A stretch of 5,306 nucleotides of DNA from Paracoccaceae bacterium (GTDB taxonomy: Bacteria > Pseudomonadota > Alphaproteobacteria > Rhodobacterales > Rhodobacteraceae): the NCBI GenBank assembly GCA_003551745.1, contig PUNI01000547.1:1-5306 (forward strand), given 5' to 3'. Both the position numbers and the translations under genes were made by a program. The notes under the pieces were generated by a model. The model worked only from the letters and a program-made list of their open reading frames with translations. It was not told the origin of the DNA and made no database searches. Shown piece after piece: positions 1 to 5,306 of the stretch. Every line of letters starts with the position of its first letter. Position 1 is the first letter of the stretch.

Positions 1-608
1 ATGTCGCCTATCTGGCCAACCTGCCCGGGTTTACCGTGATGGCCGCGGCGGATGAGGCCGAGCTCATGCATATGGTCGCCACCGCCGCCGCCCATGACGC
101 CGGGCCCATCGCCTTCCGCTTCCCCCGTGGCGAGGGCACCGGCGTCGACATGCCGGAGCGCGGCGTGCCGCTGGCGATCGGCCGCGGCCGGATCGTTCAG
201 GAGGGTGCCGAGGTCGCCATCCTGTCCTTCGGCGCGCGACTCTCCGAGGTGCTCAAGGCCTGCGAGGCGCTGGCGGCACGGGGCATCACCCCCACCGTGG
301 CCGACGCCCGCTTCGCCAAGCCGCTCGACCGCGGGCTGATCCTGCAACTCGCCGCCGATCACGCTGCGCTGATCACGGTCGAGGAAGGCGCGGTCGGCGG
401 CTTCGGAAGTCATGTCGCGCAGCTGCTGGCCGAAGAGGGCGTGTTCGATCGCGGGCTGGCCTTCCGCGCGATGGTCCTTCCCGATGTCTTCATCGACCAG
501 GCGAGCCCCGCCGAGATGTATGCCCAAGCCGGCCTCGACGCCGCCGCGATCGAGGCGAAGGTGCTGGCGCTGGCGCCGAGCGCGCGCAAGGGCCTGCGTC
601 GCGCCTGA
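1..608 (+). CDS. dxs: 1-deoxy-D-xylulose-5-phosphate synthase, C-terminal part (5' end outside window)
   Basis: This is the 3' end of the gene for DXS, the thiamine-diphosphate enzyme that condenses pyruvate and glyceraldehyde 3-phosphate into 1-deoxy-D-xylulose 5-phosphate in the cytosol; the product feeds isoprenoids (MEP pathway), thiamine and pyridoxal. The reading frame is open from the left edge: complete codons start at position 3 with [18 protein letters not shown], a DXS hallmark, and the stop is TGA 606-608, giving 201 visible residues. The tail of the pyrimidine-binding domain includes FRFPRGEG (114-137); the corresponding FRYPRG arginine region belongs to the substrate site in known DXS. 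The transketolase C-terminal domain follows, with [22 protein letters not shown] and [14 protein letters not shown] (about 372-413), all in the expected order. DXS is usually about 620-640 residues, so roughly two thirds lies to the left. The internal GTG at 36 is not a real start. No frameshift is seen. Family assignment is very secure. Confidence 0.96.
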   Translation, partial: VAYLANLPGFTVMAAADEAELMHMVATAAAHDAGPIAFRFPRGEGTGVDMPERGVPLAIGRGRIVQEGAEVAILSFGARLSEVLKACEALAARGITPTVADARFAKPLDRGLILQLAADHAALITVEEGAVGGFGSHVAQLLAEEGVFDRGLAFRAMVLPDVFIDQASPAEMYAQAGLDAAAIEAKVLALAPSARKGLRRA

Positions 609-609
609 C

Positions 610-642
610 CGGGCGCGCGCGGCGGTAGCCACGCGCAGCCCG
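610..642 (+). terminator. GC-rich hairpin just after dxs, likely terminator or mRNA 3' end
   Basis: One base after the dxs stop, CGGGC-GCGCG (610-619) pairs with CGCGC-A-GCCCG (632-642). This gives a 10-bp GC stem with a single bulged A at 637 and a loop of about 12 nt. The following bases (643-660) are comparatively T-rich but contain no true U-tract. Its position between dxs and putA suggests it ends or stabilises the dxs transcript, so that putA would need its own promoter. The pairing is read directly from the sequence; terminator activity is inferred. Confidence 0.45.
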
Positions 643-653
643 TCTGCTATGTT
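625..653 (+). promoter_or_regulatory. possible putA promoter (extended -10 TGCTATGTT)
   Basis: TATGTT (648-653) is preceded by TGC, giving an extended -10-like element in the only AT-richer stretch between dxs and putA. The -35 position at a 17-bp spacing reads GTAGCC (625-630), which is poor and overlaps the hairpin. Transcription would begin near 660, only about 8 nt before the ATG at 668, which fits translation starting further downstream. A TGATCA palindrome at 653-658 overlaps the predicted start site. This is weak evidence from sequence resemblance only. Confidence 0.25.
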
Positions 654-667
654 GATCATTTGACCGG

Positions 668-3600
668 ATGCAGGAGGGTGCCATCGCGCTCCGAGAGGCA
701 GAATTGGCCGAGATGAGGCTGGCGGAGGCGCCAGAGACAATCCTTGGCCCGATGCTGGCCGACGAGCCTGCCGTCATGGAGGGTCTGGTCGAGACGGCCG
801 GGCTCGACGGTCTCGCACGGCAGCGGATCGTCGCCGAGGCGGCCCAGCTGGTGCGCCGGATCCGCAGCGGCAGCCGGCCCGGTCTGGCCGAGGCTTTCCT
901 GGCCGAATACGGGCTCTCCACCGAGGAGGGCGTGGCGCTAATGTGCCTTGCCGAGGCGCTGTTGCGGGTGCCCGACGCCCCAACCATCGACGCGCTGATC
1001 GAGGACAAGATCGCCCCGTCCGACTGGGGCCGGCACCTCGGACACTCCGCCTCGTCGATGGTCAACGCGTCCACCTGGGCGCTGATGCTCACCGGCCGCG
1101 TGCTCAGCGACAGCGCGCCCGGGGTCGCCGGGCAGCTGCGCGCGGCGGTCAAGCGGCTGGGCGAGCCGGTGATCCGGGCGGCCGTGGGCCGGGCCATGCG
1201 CGAGCTGGGCGCGCAGTTCGTTCTGGGCGAGTGCATCGACAGCGCCATGGCGCGGGCCGCCGAGCTGGAGGCGCAGGGCTACACCTATTCCTACGACATG
1301 CTGGGTGAGGCCGCACGCACCGCCGCCGATGCGGGCCGCTACCTCGAGGCCTATTCCGGCGCCATAGCTGCCATCGGCCGGGCGGCGCGCGGCAACGACC
1401 TGCGCGCCAATCCCGGCATCTCGATCAAGCTCTCGGCCCTGCATCCGCGCTACGAGGAGGCGCAGCGGGAACGGGTTCTGGCCGAACTCGTCCCCCGCGT
1501 CATCCGGCTCGCGACGGCCGCAAAGGAGGCCGGCATCGGGCTGAACATCGACGCGGAGGAGGCCGACAGGCTGGAGCTTTCCCGCGAGGTGATCGCGGCC
1601 GTGCTGGCCGACGCGGCGCTCGCCGGCTGGGACGGTTTCGGGGTCGTGGTGCAGGCCTACGGGCCGCGCGCCGGCGCCGTGATCGGCTGGCTCGAAGCCG
1701 AGGCCGAACGGCTCGACCGGCGGCTGATGGTGCGCCTCGTCAAGGGCGCCTACTGGGACACCGAGATCAAGCGCGCCCAGGTCGCCGGTGTCGACGGCTT
1801 CCCGGTGCTGACCGCGAAATCCGCGACCGACGTCAGCTTCATCGCCAACGCCCGCCGCCTGCTCGCCGCCCGGCACCGGCTCTATCCGCAGTTCGCCACC
1901 CACAACGCCCATACCGTGGCTGCGGTGCTCGAGATGGCCCGCGAGATGGGGGTGGATACAACCGAGTTCGAATTCCAGCGCCTGCACGGCATGGGCGAGC
2001 GGCTGCACGCGCTGGTCAAGGCCGACCACGGCACCCGCTGCCGGATCTACGCCCCCGTCGGCGCGCACCGCGACCTGCTGGCCTATCTGGTGCGCCGGCT
2101 CCTCGAGAACGGCGCGAACTCCTCCTTCGTCAACCAGATCGTCGACGAGGCGGTCCCGCCCGAAGCCGTGGCGGCCTGTCCGTTCGAGGCGCTGCACGGT
2201 GCCCAGCCGAAACTGCGCCGGGGGCCCGGGCTGTTTAGGCCGCAGCGTGAGAACTCCCGCGGCTGGGATCTTGCCGACCGCCACGACCGCGCCGCCTTTG
2301 AGGACACCCGCGCCGCGTTCCGCACTGCAGAGTTCGAGGCTGCCCCGATCCTCGACGGCGACGCCGACGACGCCCCCCGCCGCCCGGCGGCCAACCCCGC
2401 AGATCCGGGCGATGTGGTGGGGCTCGTGCGCTTCGCCACGCCAGGCGATGTCGACCGGGCGCTGGCCGCTGCCCGCCCCTGGGATGCCCCGGCCAGCGAG
2501 CGCCGCGCGGTGCTGACCCGGGCAGCCGAACTCTACGAGGCGGAGGCCGGACGCCTCTTCGCCCTCGCCGCCCGCGAGGCCGGCAAGACCCCGCTCGATG
2601 CGGTGGGCGAGCTGCGCGAGGCGGTCGACTTCCTGCATTATTACGGCGCGCAGGCCGAGCTCCTCACCGCGCCCCCTTGCGGCACCTTCGCCTGCATCTC
2701 GCCCTGGAACTTCCCGCTCGCGATCTTCACCGGCCAGATCGCCGCCGCGCTTGCCGCCGGCAACGCGGTGCTCGCGAAGCCGGCCGAGCAGACCCCGCTG
2801 ATCGCCGCCGCGGCGGTGGCGCTCATGCACCAGGCCGGCGTCCCGCGCCATGCGCTGCAACTGCTGCCGGGCGCCGGCGATGTGGGCGCCCGGCTCACGG
2901 CCGATGCGCGGGTGGACGGCGTGGCCTTCACCGGCTCCACCGACACCGCGCTGGCGATCCGTCGCAGCATGGCCCGCCACCTCGCCCCCGGCGCGCCGCT
3001 GATCGCGGAGACCGGCGGCCTCAACGCGATGATCGTCGACTCCACCGCGCTGCCCGAACAGGCGGTGCGCGACGTGCTTGCCTCGGCCTTCCAGTCGGCC
3101 GGCCAGCGCTGCTCGGCGCTGCGCTGCCTCTATGTGCAGGAGGACGTGGCCGACGGCTTCCGCGAGATGCTGTTCGGCGCCATGGACCAGCTTTCCCTTG
3201 GCGATCCGTGGGGGCTTGCCACCGACATCGGCCCGGCCATCGACGCCGAGGCCGCCGAAGGGCTGCGCGCCTACATCGCCGCCGCCCGCGACCGGGGCGC
3301 GGTGCTGAAGGAGCTTCCCGCCCCCGGGCCGGGGCATTTCGTCGGCCCCGCCGTCATCGCCGTGCCCGGCATCGAGGCGCTGGAGCGCGAGGTGTTCGGC
3401 CCCGTGCTGCACCTCGCCACCTTCCGCGCCCGCGACCTCGACCGGGTGATCGACGCCGTCAACGCCACCGGGTACGGCCTTACCTTCGGGCTCCACAGCC
3501 GGATCGACGACCGGGTGGCGCATGTCGCCGCCCGCGTCCGCGTCGGCAACCTCTATGTCAACCGCAACCAGATCGGCGCGGTGGTGGGCAGCCAGCCCTT

Positions 3601-4156
3601 CGGCGGCGAGGGGCTGTCGGGCACCGGGCCGAAGGCCGGCGGGCCGCATTACGTGGCCCGCTTCACCCGCCTCGACGCCCCCGCCACCGGCCGCGAGGAC
3701 CGCGCGCCGGCCGACCGCGCCGCCCTTCTCGCGGCGCTGGCCGACGCCCGGCCCGCCGGCGGCGAGACGGTGCAGGACATGCCGGGGCCCACGGGCGAGT
3801 CGAACCGGCTGCGCTGCCTGCCGCGGCCGCCGCTCCTCTGCCTCGGGCCAGGGGCGGAGGCGGCGGCGCTTCAGGCCGAGGCGGTGCGCGCGCTCGGCGG
3901 CGCGGCGGTGGTGGCCGAGGGCGCGGTGCCGCCGGCGTGGCTGACCGATCTCGACGGGTTTTCCGGCGCGCTCTGGTGGGGCGAGGCGGAGGCCGGCCGC
4001 GCGCTGGCCGAGGCGCTGGCGCGGCGGGCGGGGCCGATCCTGCCGCTGATCACCGGAGCGCCGGACGCCGCCCATGTCCTGCTGGAGCGGCACCTCTGCA
4101 TCGACACCACGGCGGCGGGCGGGAATGCCGCACTGCTCGCCGAGATGTCGGGCTAG
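668..4156 (+). CDS. putA: bifunctional proline dehydrogenase / L-glutamate gamma-semialdehyde (P5C) dehydrogenase, type B PutA
   Basis: PutA oxidises proline to P5C with FAD, passing electrons to the quinone pool, then oxidises the semialdehyde to glutamate with NAD+, channelling the intermediate internally. Residues about 20-150 form the helical arm. The PRODH barrel (about 175-490) shows SIKLSALHPRY with Lys254, NIDAEEADRLELS with Asp295, RLVKGAYWDTEIK, YPQFATHNAHT, and CRIYAPVG...YLVRRLLENG with Tyr461, Arg476 and Arg477. These match the spacing of E. coli Lys329, Asp370, Tyr540, Arg555 and Arg556. The P5CDH domain (about 575-1000) has PWNF (Asn681), KPAEQTP (Lys704), FTGST (754-758), catalytic Glu781 (AETGG), catalytic nucleophile Cys815 (GQRCS), EVFGP (Glu908) and SQPFGG (975-980). 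Residues about 1005-1162 are the ALDH-superfamily C-terminal domain, ending in the conserved motif CIDTTAAGGNA (from 1144). There is no N-terminal ribbon-helix-helix domain, so it should not repress its own gene. All catalytic residues are present. The start is uncertain: the ATG at 668 lacks a Shine-Dalgarno, and TTG 704 or ATG 713 are alternatives. Confidence 0.96.
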   Translation: MQEGAIALREAELAEMRLAEAPETILGPMLADEPAVMEGLVETAGLDGLARQRIVAEAAQLVRRIRSGSRPGLAEAFLAEYGLSTEEGVALMCLAEALLRVPDAPTIDALIEDKIAPSDWGRHLGHSASSMVNASTWALMLTGRVLSDSAPGVAGQLRAAVKRLGEPVIRAAVGRAMRELGAQFVLGECIDSAMARAAELEAQGYTYSYDMLGEAARTAADAGRYLEAYSGAIAAIGRAARGNDLRANPGISIKLSALHPRYEEAQRERVLAELVPRVIRLATAAKEAGIGLNIDAEEADRLELSREVIAAVLADAALAGWDGFGVVVQAYGPRAGAVIGWLEAEAERLDRRLMVRLVKGAYWDTEIKRAQVAGVDGFPVLTAKSATDVSFIANARRLLAARHRLYPQFATHNAHTVAAVLEMAREMGVDTTEFEFQRLHGMGERLHALVKADHGTRCRIYAPVGAHRDLLAYLVRRLLENGANSSFVNQIVDEAVPPEAVAACPFEALHGAQPKLRRGPGLFRPQRENSRGWDLADRHDRAAFEDTRAAFRTAEFEAAPILDGDADDAPRRPAANPADPGDVVGLVRFATPGDVDRALAAARPWDAPASERRAVLTRAAELYEAEAGRLFALAAREAGKTPLDAVGELREAVDFLHYYGAQAELLTAPPCGTFACISPWNFPLAIFTGQIAAALAAGNAVLAKPAEQTPLIAAAAVALMHQAGVPRHALQLLPGAGDVGARLTADARVDGVAFTGSTDTALAIRRSMARHLAPGAPLIAETGGLNAMIVDSTALPEQAVRDVLASAFQSAGQRCSALRCLYVQEDVADGFREMLFGAMDQLSLGDPWGLATDIGPAIDAEAAEGLRAYIAAARDRGAVLKELPAPGPGHFVGPAVIAVPGIEALEREVFGPVLHLATFRARDLDRVIDAVNATGYGLTFGLHSRIDDRVAHVAARVRVGNLYVNRNQIGAVVGSQPFGGEGLSGTGPKAGGPHYVARFTRLDAPATGREDRAPADRAALLAALADARPAGGETVQDMPGPTGESNRLRCLPRPPLLCLGPGAEAAALQAEAVRALGGAAVVAEGAVPPAWLTDLDGFSGALWWGEAEAGRALAEALARRAGPILPLITGAPDAAHVLLERHLCIDTTAAGGNAALLAEMSG
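672..677 (+). promoter_or_regulatory. Shine-Dalgarno AGGAGG lying inside the longest putA ORF
   Basis: AGGAGG (672-677) is the only consensus ribosome binding site near the 5' end of putA, yet it lies 2-7 bases after the first base of the nominal ATG at 668. Five bases downstream in the putA frame is ATC (683), a very rare start. A second purine run, GAGAGG (693-698), sits five bases before an in-frame TTG (704), and ATG 713 follows. The sequence therefore argues for a start downstream of 668, probably 704 or 713, but does not settle which. Confidence 0.5.
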
Positions 4157-4160
4157 GCGG

Positions 4161-4177
4161 CGCGGGTCACTCCCGCG
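4161..4177. terminator. short hairpin between convergent putA and the 56-codon gene
   Basis: CGCGGG (4161-4166) and CCCGCG (4172-4177) form a perfect 6-bp stem with loop TCACT. It lies between the putA stop (4154-4156) and the end of the opposite gene, and includes the latter's stop codon in its loop. Being symmetric, it could act on transcripts from both strands. There is no U-tract and the stem is short, so it may be chance in this GC-rich DNA. Confidence 0.25.
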
Positions 4178-4337
4178 GCTTCTGGCCGAACATCGAGAAC
4201 TGCTGCAGCATCGCCTCGCGGGCGGCCTCCACCATGGCCTGATAGGCCTTGGCGGCGAACTCGGCCTGCTTGTCTGAGGGGATGAACAGCTCCTTGAACT
4301 CCTCGGGCGTGCAGTCGATCTCGATCCGGACCTTCAC
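4167..4337 (-). CDS. small hypothetical protein, 56 residues
   Basis: The function is not recognised. The start is GTG (4335-4337, minus strand), chosen because a perfect AAAGGAGG Shine-Dalgarno (4343-4350) lies five bases upstream; the stop is TGA (4167-4169). The open frame continues upstream to about 4616, but that part translates to low-complexity Arg/Gly-rich sequence and carries no comparable signal. The protein begins VKVRIEIDCTPEEFKELF, a beta-strand followed by a TPEE helix cap, as in small alphaproteobacterial proteins starting with K-(I/V)-x-(V/I)-(E/D)-IDCTPEE; a link to the DUF6489-type family is my recollection, not a search. The second half (about residues 21-50) is an Ala/Glu/Gln/Met-rich probable amphipathic helix ending QQFSMFGQKPRE. 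There is no signal peptide or membrane segment, so it is probably cytosolic. It converges on putA with only 10 bp between the stop codons. Existence as a gene is well supported by the ribosome binding site and protein-like composition. Confidence 0.8.
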   Translation of the reverse strand: MKVRIEIDCTPEEFKELFIPSDKQAEFAAKAYQAMVEAAREAMLQQFSMFGQKPRE

Positions 4338-4342
4338 GGGCG

Positions 4343-4350
4343 CCTCCTTT
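4343..4350 (-). promoter_or_regulatory. Shine-Dalgarno AAAGGAGG for the 56-codon gene
   Basis: On the minus strand, AAAGGAGG is followed by CGCCC and then GTG. This is a perfect anti-16S match with 5-nt spacing. It decides the GTG start over the much longer open frame upstream, and it is the strongest translation signal in the window. Confidence 0.8.
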
Positions 4351-4593
4351 CCCCGCCGAAACTGCCGTCCAGCCTGCCCGGGCCGGCGGCCTACGTCCAG
4401 CCGAACCTGCCCACGCCGGCCCCGAAGGAGCCGCGTCAGGCAACGCCCACGCATGGACACGACGCCACGCCACTGGAAAGGAGAGGAAAAACGCCAGCAT
4501 TTGCCGCCTGTTTGCCGTGGACTGGCCGGGGCGTGCGTTCCGCAACGCGGCAAGAGGGTTCCGTTACGGGGGGCGCCGGTGTAAGCTGCGCGG
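4351..4593. other. non-coding stretch upstream of both the 56-codon gene and hcp
   Basis: With the ribosome binding site removed, this is about 243 bp between two divergent genes, so it should hold promoters for both. Visible elements are a purine run AAAGGAGAGGAAAAA (4477-4491) with no plausible start codon at the right distance, a direct repeat TTGCCG (4501-4506 and 4512-4517, one helical turn apart), and an inverted copy CGGCAA (4548-4553). A small hairpin, GCGTT/AACGC (4535-4548), lies inside the inverted pair. Open frames crossing here translate to Arg/Pro/Gly-rich sequence and look like shadows. No RNA gene is recognised. Confidence 0.5.
4559..4587 (+). promoter_or_regulatory. possible hcp promoter giving a leaderless transcript
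   Basis: TTCCGT (4559-4564) and TAAGCT (4582-4587, preceded by GTG) are separated by 17 bp and loosely resemble -35 and -10 boxes. If real, transcription would start 6-7 bases after the -10 element, at or next to the A of the hcp ATG (4594). This fits with the lack of any Shine-Dalgarno there. Matches to consensus are partial, so this is a weak inference. Confidence 0.25.
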
Positions 4594-5097
4594 ATGCGAG
4601 AGCCCCTCGAAACCACGACGCGCCTCGACGGCTACCTCCGCCTGGCGGCGCCCCACATCTCCGGCGACCTGACCGGCCCGGTCACCACGGTCTCAGGCCA
4701 GGTGGGGACGGTCGCGGTGCTGCGCTGCAGCCACAGCCTGCGCACGCCCTTCGACGCGGCCAGCGGGGGCGCCACCGGCCAGCGCCAGCACGGGCCGCTG
4801 ACCATCACCAAGGCGTTCGACCGCACGAGCCCGGCGCTGCGCGCAGCCTGGGCCGCGAACGCGACCTTCGCGACCTGGGTGCTGGAGATCGGCCGCACGG
4901 AGCCGCGCGGGCGGGGGGTCCAGCTGTCGCACCGGATCACCCTGACACAGGCCCGCATCGTGGCCATCGAGACCAGCTTCGCCGAGGGCGAGGACCTCGA
5001 GGACGTCACCTTCGTCTACCAGAACATCCACTGGCGCAGCGAGACGCCCACCACGCCGAACGAGGCCGACGACGACTGGACCCCGCAGCCCGTCTGA
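4594..5097 (+). CDS. hcp: Hcp-family type VI secretion system tube protein
   Basis: Hcp (TssD) forms the hexameric rings that stack into the inner tube of the type VI secretion apparatus; it is expelled with the VgrG tip and can carry effectors. The 167-residue length is typical. Family features in order are DGYLRL (12-17, first beta-strand), VTTVSGQVGTVAVLRCSHSL (30-49), the hallmark HGPLTITKAFDRTSPAL (66-82), a strand ATWVLEIGRTEP, HRITLTQARIVAIETSF (113-129), EDVTFVYQNIHWRSE (136-150), and an acidic tail ending EADDDWTPQPV, comparable to the DDW-containing tails of other Hcp proteins. No toxin extension is present. An in-frame TAA (4582-4584) ends 9 bases before the ATG, so no longer start exists, and there is no Shine-Dalgarno. 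No other T6SS gene is in the window; the right neighbour is an insertion-sequence remnant. It may be an orphan hcp served by a T6SS elsewhere, or the edge of a cluster interrupted by the IS. The family call is firm; functionality is not shown. Confidence 0.9.
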   Translation: MREPLETTTRLDGYLRLAAPHISGDLTGPVTTVSGQVGTVAVLRCSHSLRTPFDAASGGATGQRQHGPLTITKAFDRTSPALRAAWAANATFATWVLEIGRTEPRGRGVQLSHRITLTQARIVAIETSFAEGEDLEDVTFVYQNIHWRSETPTTPNEADDDWTPQPV

Positions 5098-5127
5098 GCC
5101 GGCTGGTGCGGCGGTTGGCGTCCGGCG

Positions 5128-5147
5128 CGGTCCGGTCCGCCGGACCG
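5128..5147 (+). terminator. hairpin downstream of hcp, candidate terminator
   Basis: CGGTCCGG (5128-5135) and CCGGACCG (5140-5147) form a perfect 8-bp stem with a TCCG loop, starting 30 bp after the hcp stop. An alternative base extends it with GCGC (5125-5128) pairing to GCGC (5149-5152) across a two-base bulge. No T-run follows. The position suits a 3' mRNA structure for hcp; it also separates the gene from the insertion sequence. Confidence 0.45.
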
Positions 5148-5185
5148 GGCGCAGGATGCGATCATTCGGAAGCGTAGACGCAAAG

Positions 5186-5306
5186 CTAGGCTCAGGACTC
5201 ATAGCCAGAAGATGACTGTTGCGGCCAGTACGATGGCGGAGAGGAAGACCTTGGGGCATCGGTCGTAGCGGGTGGCGATACGGCGCCAGTCCTTGAGCCT
5301 GCCGAA
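5186..5306 (-). mobile_element. IS5-family insertion sequence, one end only (runs off the right edge)
   Basis: The element is recognised from the transposase C-terminus that it encodes. Its outer boundary is placed tentatively at CTAGGCTCAGGACTCAT (5186-5202), the bases overlapping and following the transposase stop, as expected for an IS5-family terminal inverted repeat abutting the gene. The other end and any target duplication lie outside the window, so the boundary cannot be confirmed. The element is oriented with its transposase reading toward hcp. Confidence 0.7.
5199..5306 (-). CDS. IS5-family (IS427-like) transposase, C-terminal 35 residues
   Basis: Reading the minus strand inward from the window edge gives FGRLKDWRRIATRYDRCP, then KVFLSAIVLAATVIFWL and stop TGA (5199-5201). 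The motif (F)xRLKxWRRIATRYD followed by K-x-F-x-x-A-I and a hydrophobic tail ending in WL is the standard C-terminus of short DDE transposases of the IS5 family, IS427 group. The catalytic DDE residues lie upstream, outside the window, so it cannot be said whether the transposase is intact. No stop or frameshift occurs in the visible part. It faces hcp tail to tail, with about 100 bp between the stops. Confidence 0.9.
   Translation of the reverse strand, partial: FGRLKDWRRIATRYDRCPKVFLSAIVLAATVIFWL

Noticed and set aside
2170..2400. Possible frameshift or insertion in the PutA linker between PRODH and P5CDH domains
   Set aside because: The linker is poorly conserved and Pro/Asp/Arg-rich, but the frame stays open and the domains on both sides are in phase and complete; a variable linker here is normal for the family.
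938..4093. 1051-codon open frame antisense to putA
   Set aside because: It mirrors putA codon by codon in very GC-rich DNA, where antisense frames stay open. The translation is Gly/Ala/Arg/His-rich low-complexity with no domain, while the plus strand shows every PutA motif in order.
2677..4242. 521-codon plus-strand frame overlapping the P5CDH part of putA
   Set aside because: Arg/Pro/Gly/Ala-rich shadow translation with no recognisable domain; it overlaps well-conserved ALDH motifs in the true frame.
4153..4545. 130-codon minus-strand frame overlapping the 56-codon gene
   Set aside because: A different frame from the one carrying VKVRIEIDCTPEEF; it has no Shine-Dalgarno and overlaps the putA stop codon.
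4338..4616. Upstream extension of the 56-codon minus-strand gene to 149 residues
   Set aside because: The extension encodes basic, low-complexity sequence, covers the divergent regulatory region and the hcp start, and ignores the perfect ribosome binding site at 4343-4350.
4512..5177. 221-codon plus-strand frame overlapping hcp
   Set aside because: Out-of-frame shadow of hcp, dominated by Arg/Pro/Gly/Ala; the hcp frame has clear family motifs and the stop in the right place.
1..5306. CRISPR arrays, tRNA, rRNA or tandem repeats
   Set aside because: No regularly spaced repeats, cloverleaf-like segment or rRNA signature was seen in any gap; the gaps are short and accounted for by hairpins and start regions.

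Overview
This is a very GC-rich window, strongly biased to G or C at third codon positions. Protein content and codon usage point to an alphaproteobacterium, most likely in the Rhodobacteraceae/Rhodobacterales. The taxonomic call is inference: it rests on the style of the DXS C-terminus, a type B PutA without a DNA-binding domain, and an IS5-family (IS427-like) transposase tail.

Layout, left to right. (1) Positions 1-608 hold the last 201 codons of dxs, the first enzyme of the MEP isoprenoid pathway; its 5' part lies outside the window. (2) A 59-bp gap (609-667) carries a strong GC hairpin right after the dxs stop, then a short AT-richer stretch with a possible -10 element. (3) Positions 668-4156 hold putA, an intact bifunctional proline dehydrogenase / L-glutamate gamma-semialdehyde dehydrogenase with a C-terminal ALDH-superfamily domain. 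Its start codon is uncertain because the best Shine-Dalgarno sequence lies inside the longest ORF. (4) Converging on putA with a 10-bp gap is a 56-codon minus-strand gene (4167-4337) with a GTG start and a perfect AAAGGAGG ribosome binding site; its function is unknown. (5) A 256-bp non-coding stretch (4338-4593) contains the upstream region of both the small gene and the next gene. (6) Positions 4594-5097 hold a complete Hcp-family gene (type VI secretion tube protein, hcp/tssD) with no Shine-Dalgarno and no other T6SS gene in view. (7) A GC hairpin lies 30 bp downstream, followed by the 3' end of an IS5-family transposase on the minus strand, cut by the window edge.

The genes do not form one pathway. 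dxs and putA are ordinary housekeeping and catabolic genes lying in the same direction but apparently separated by a terminator-like hairpin. The right-hand third (unknown small protein, orphan-looking hcp, insertion sequence) looks like an accessory patch. I see no undescribed multi-gene system. The points most worth checking are the putA translation start, the SD-less and possibly leaderless hcp, and the 56-residue protein.
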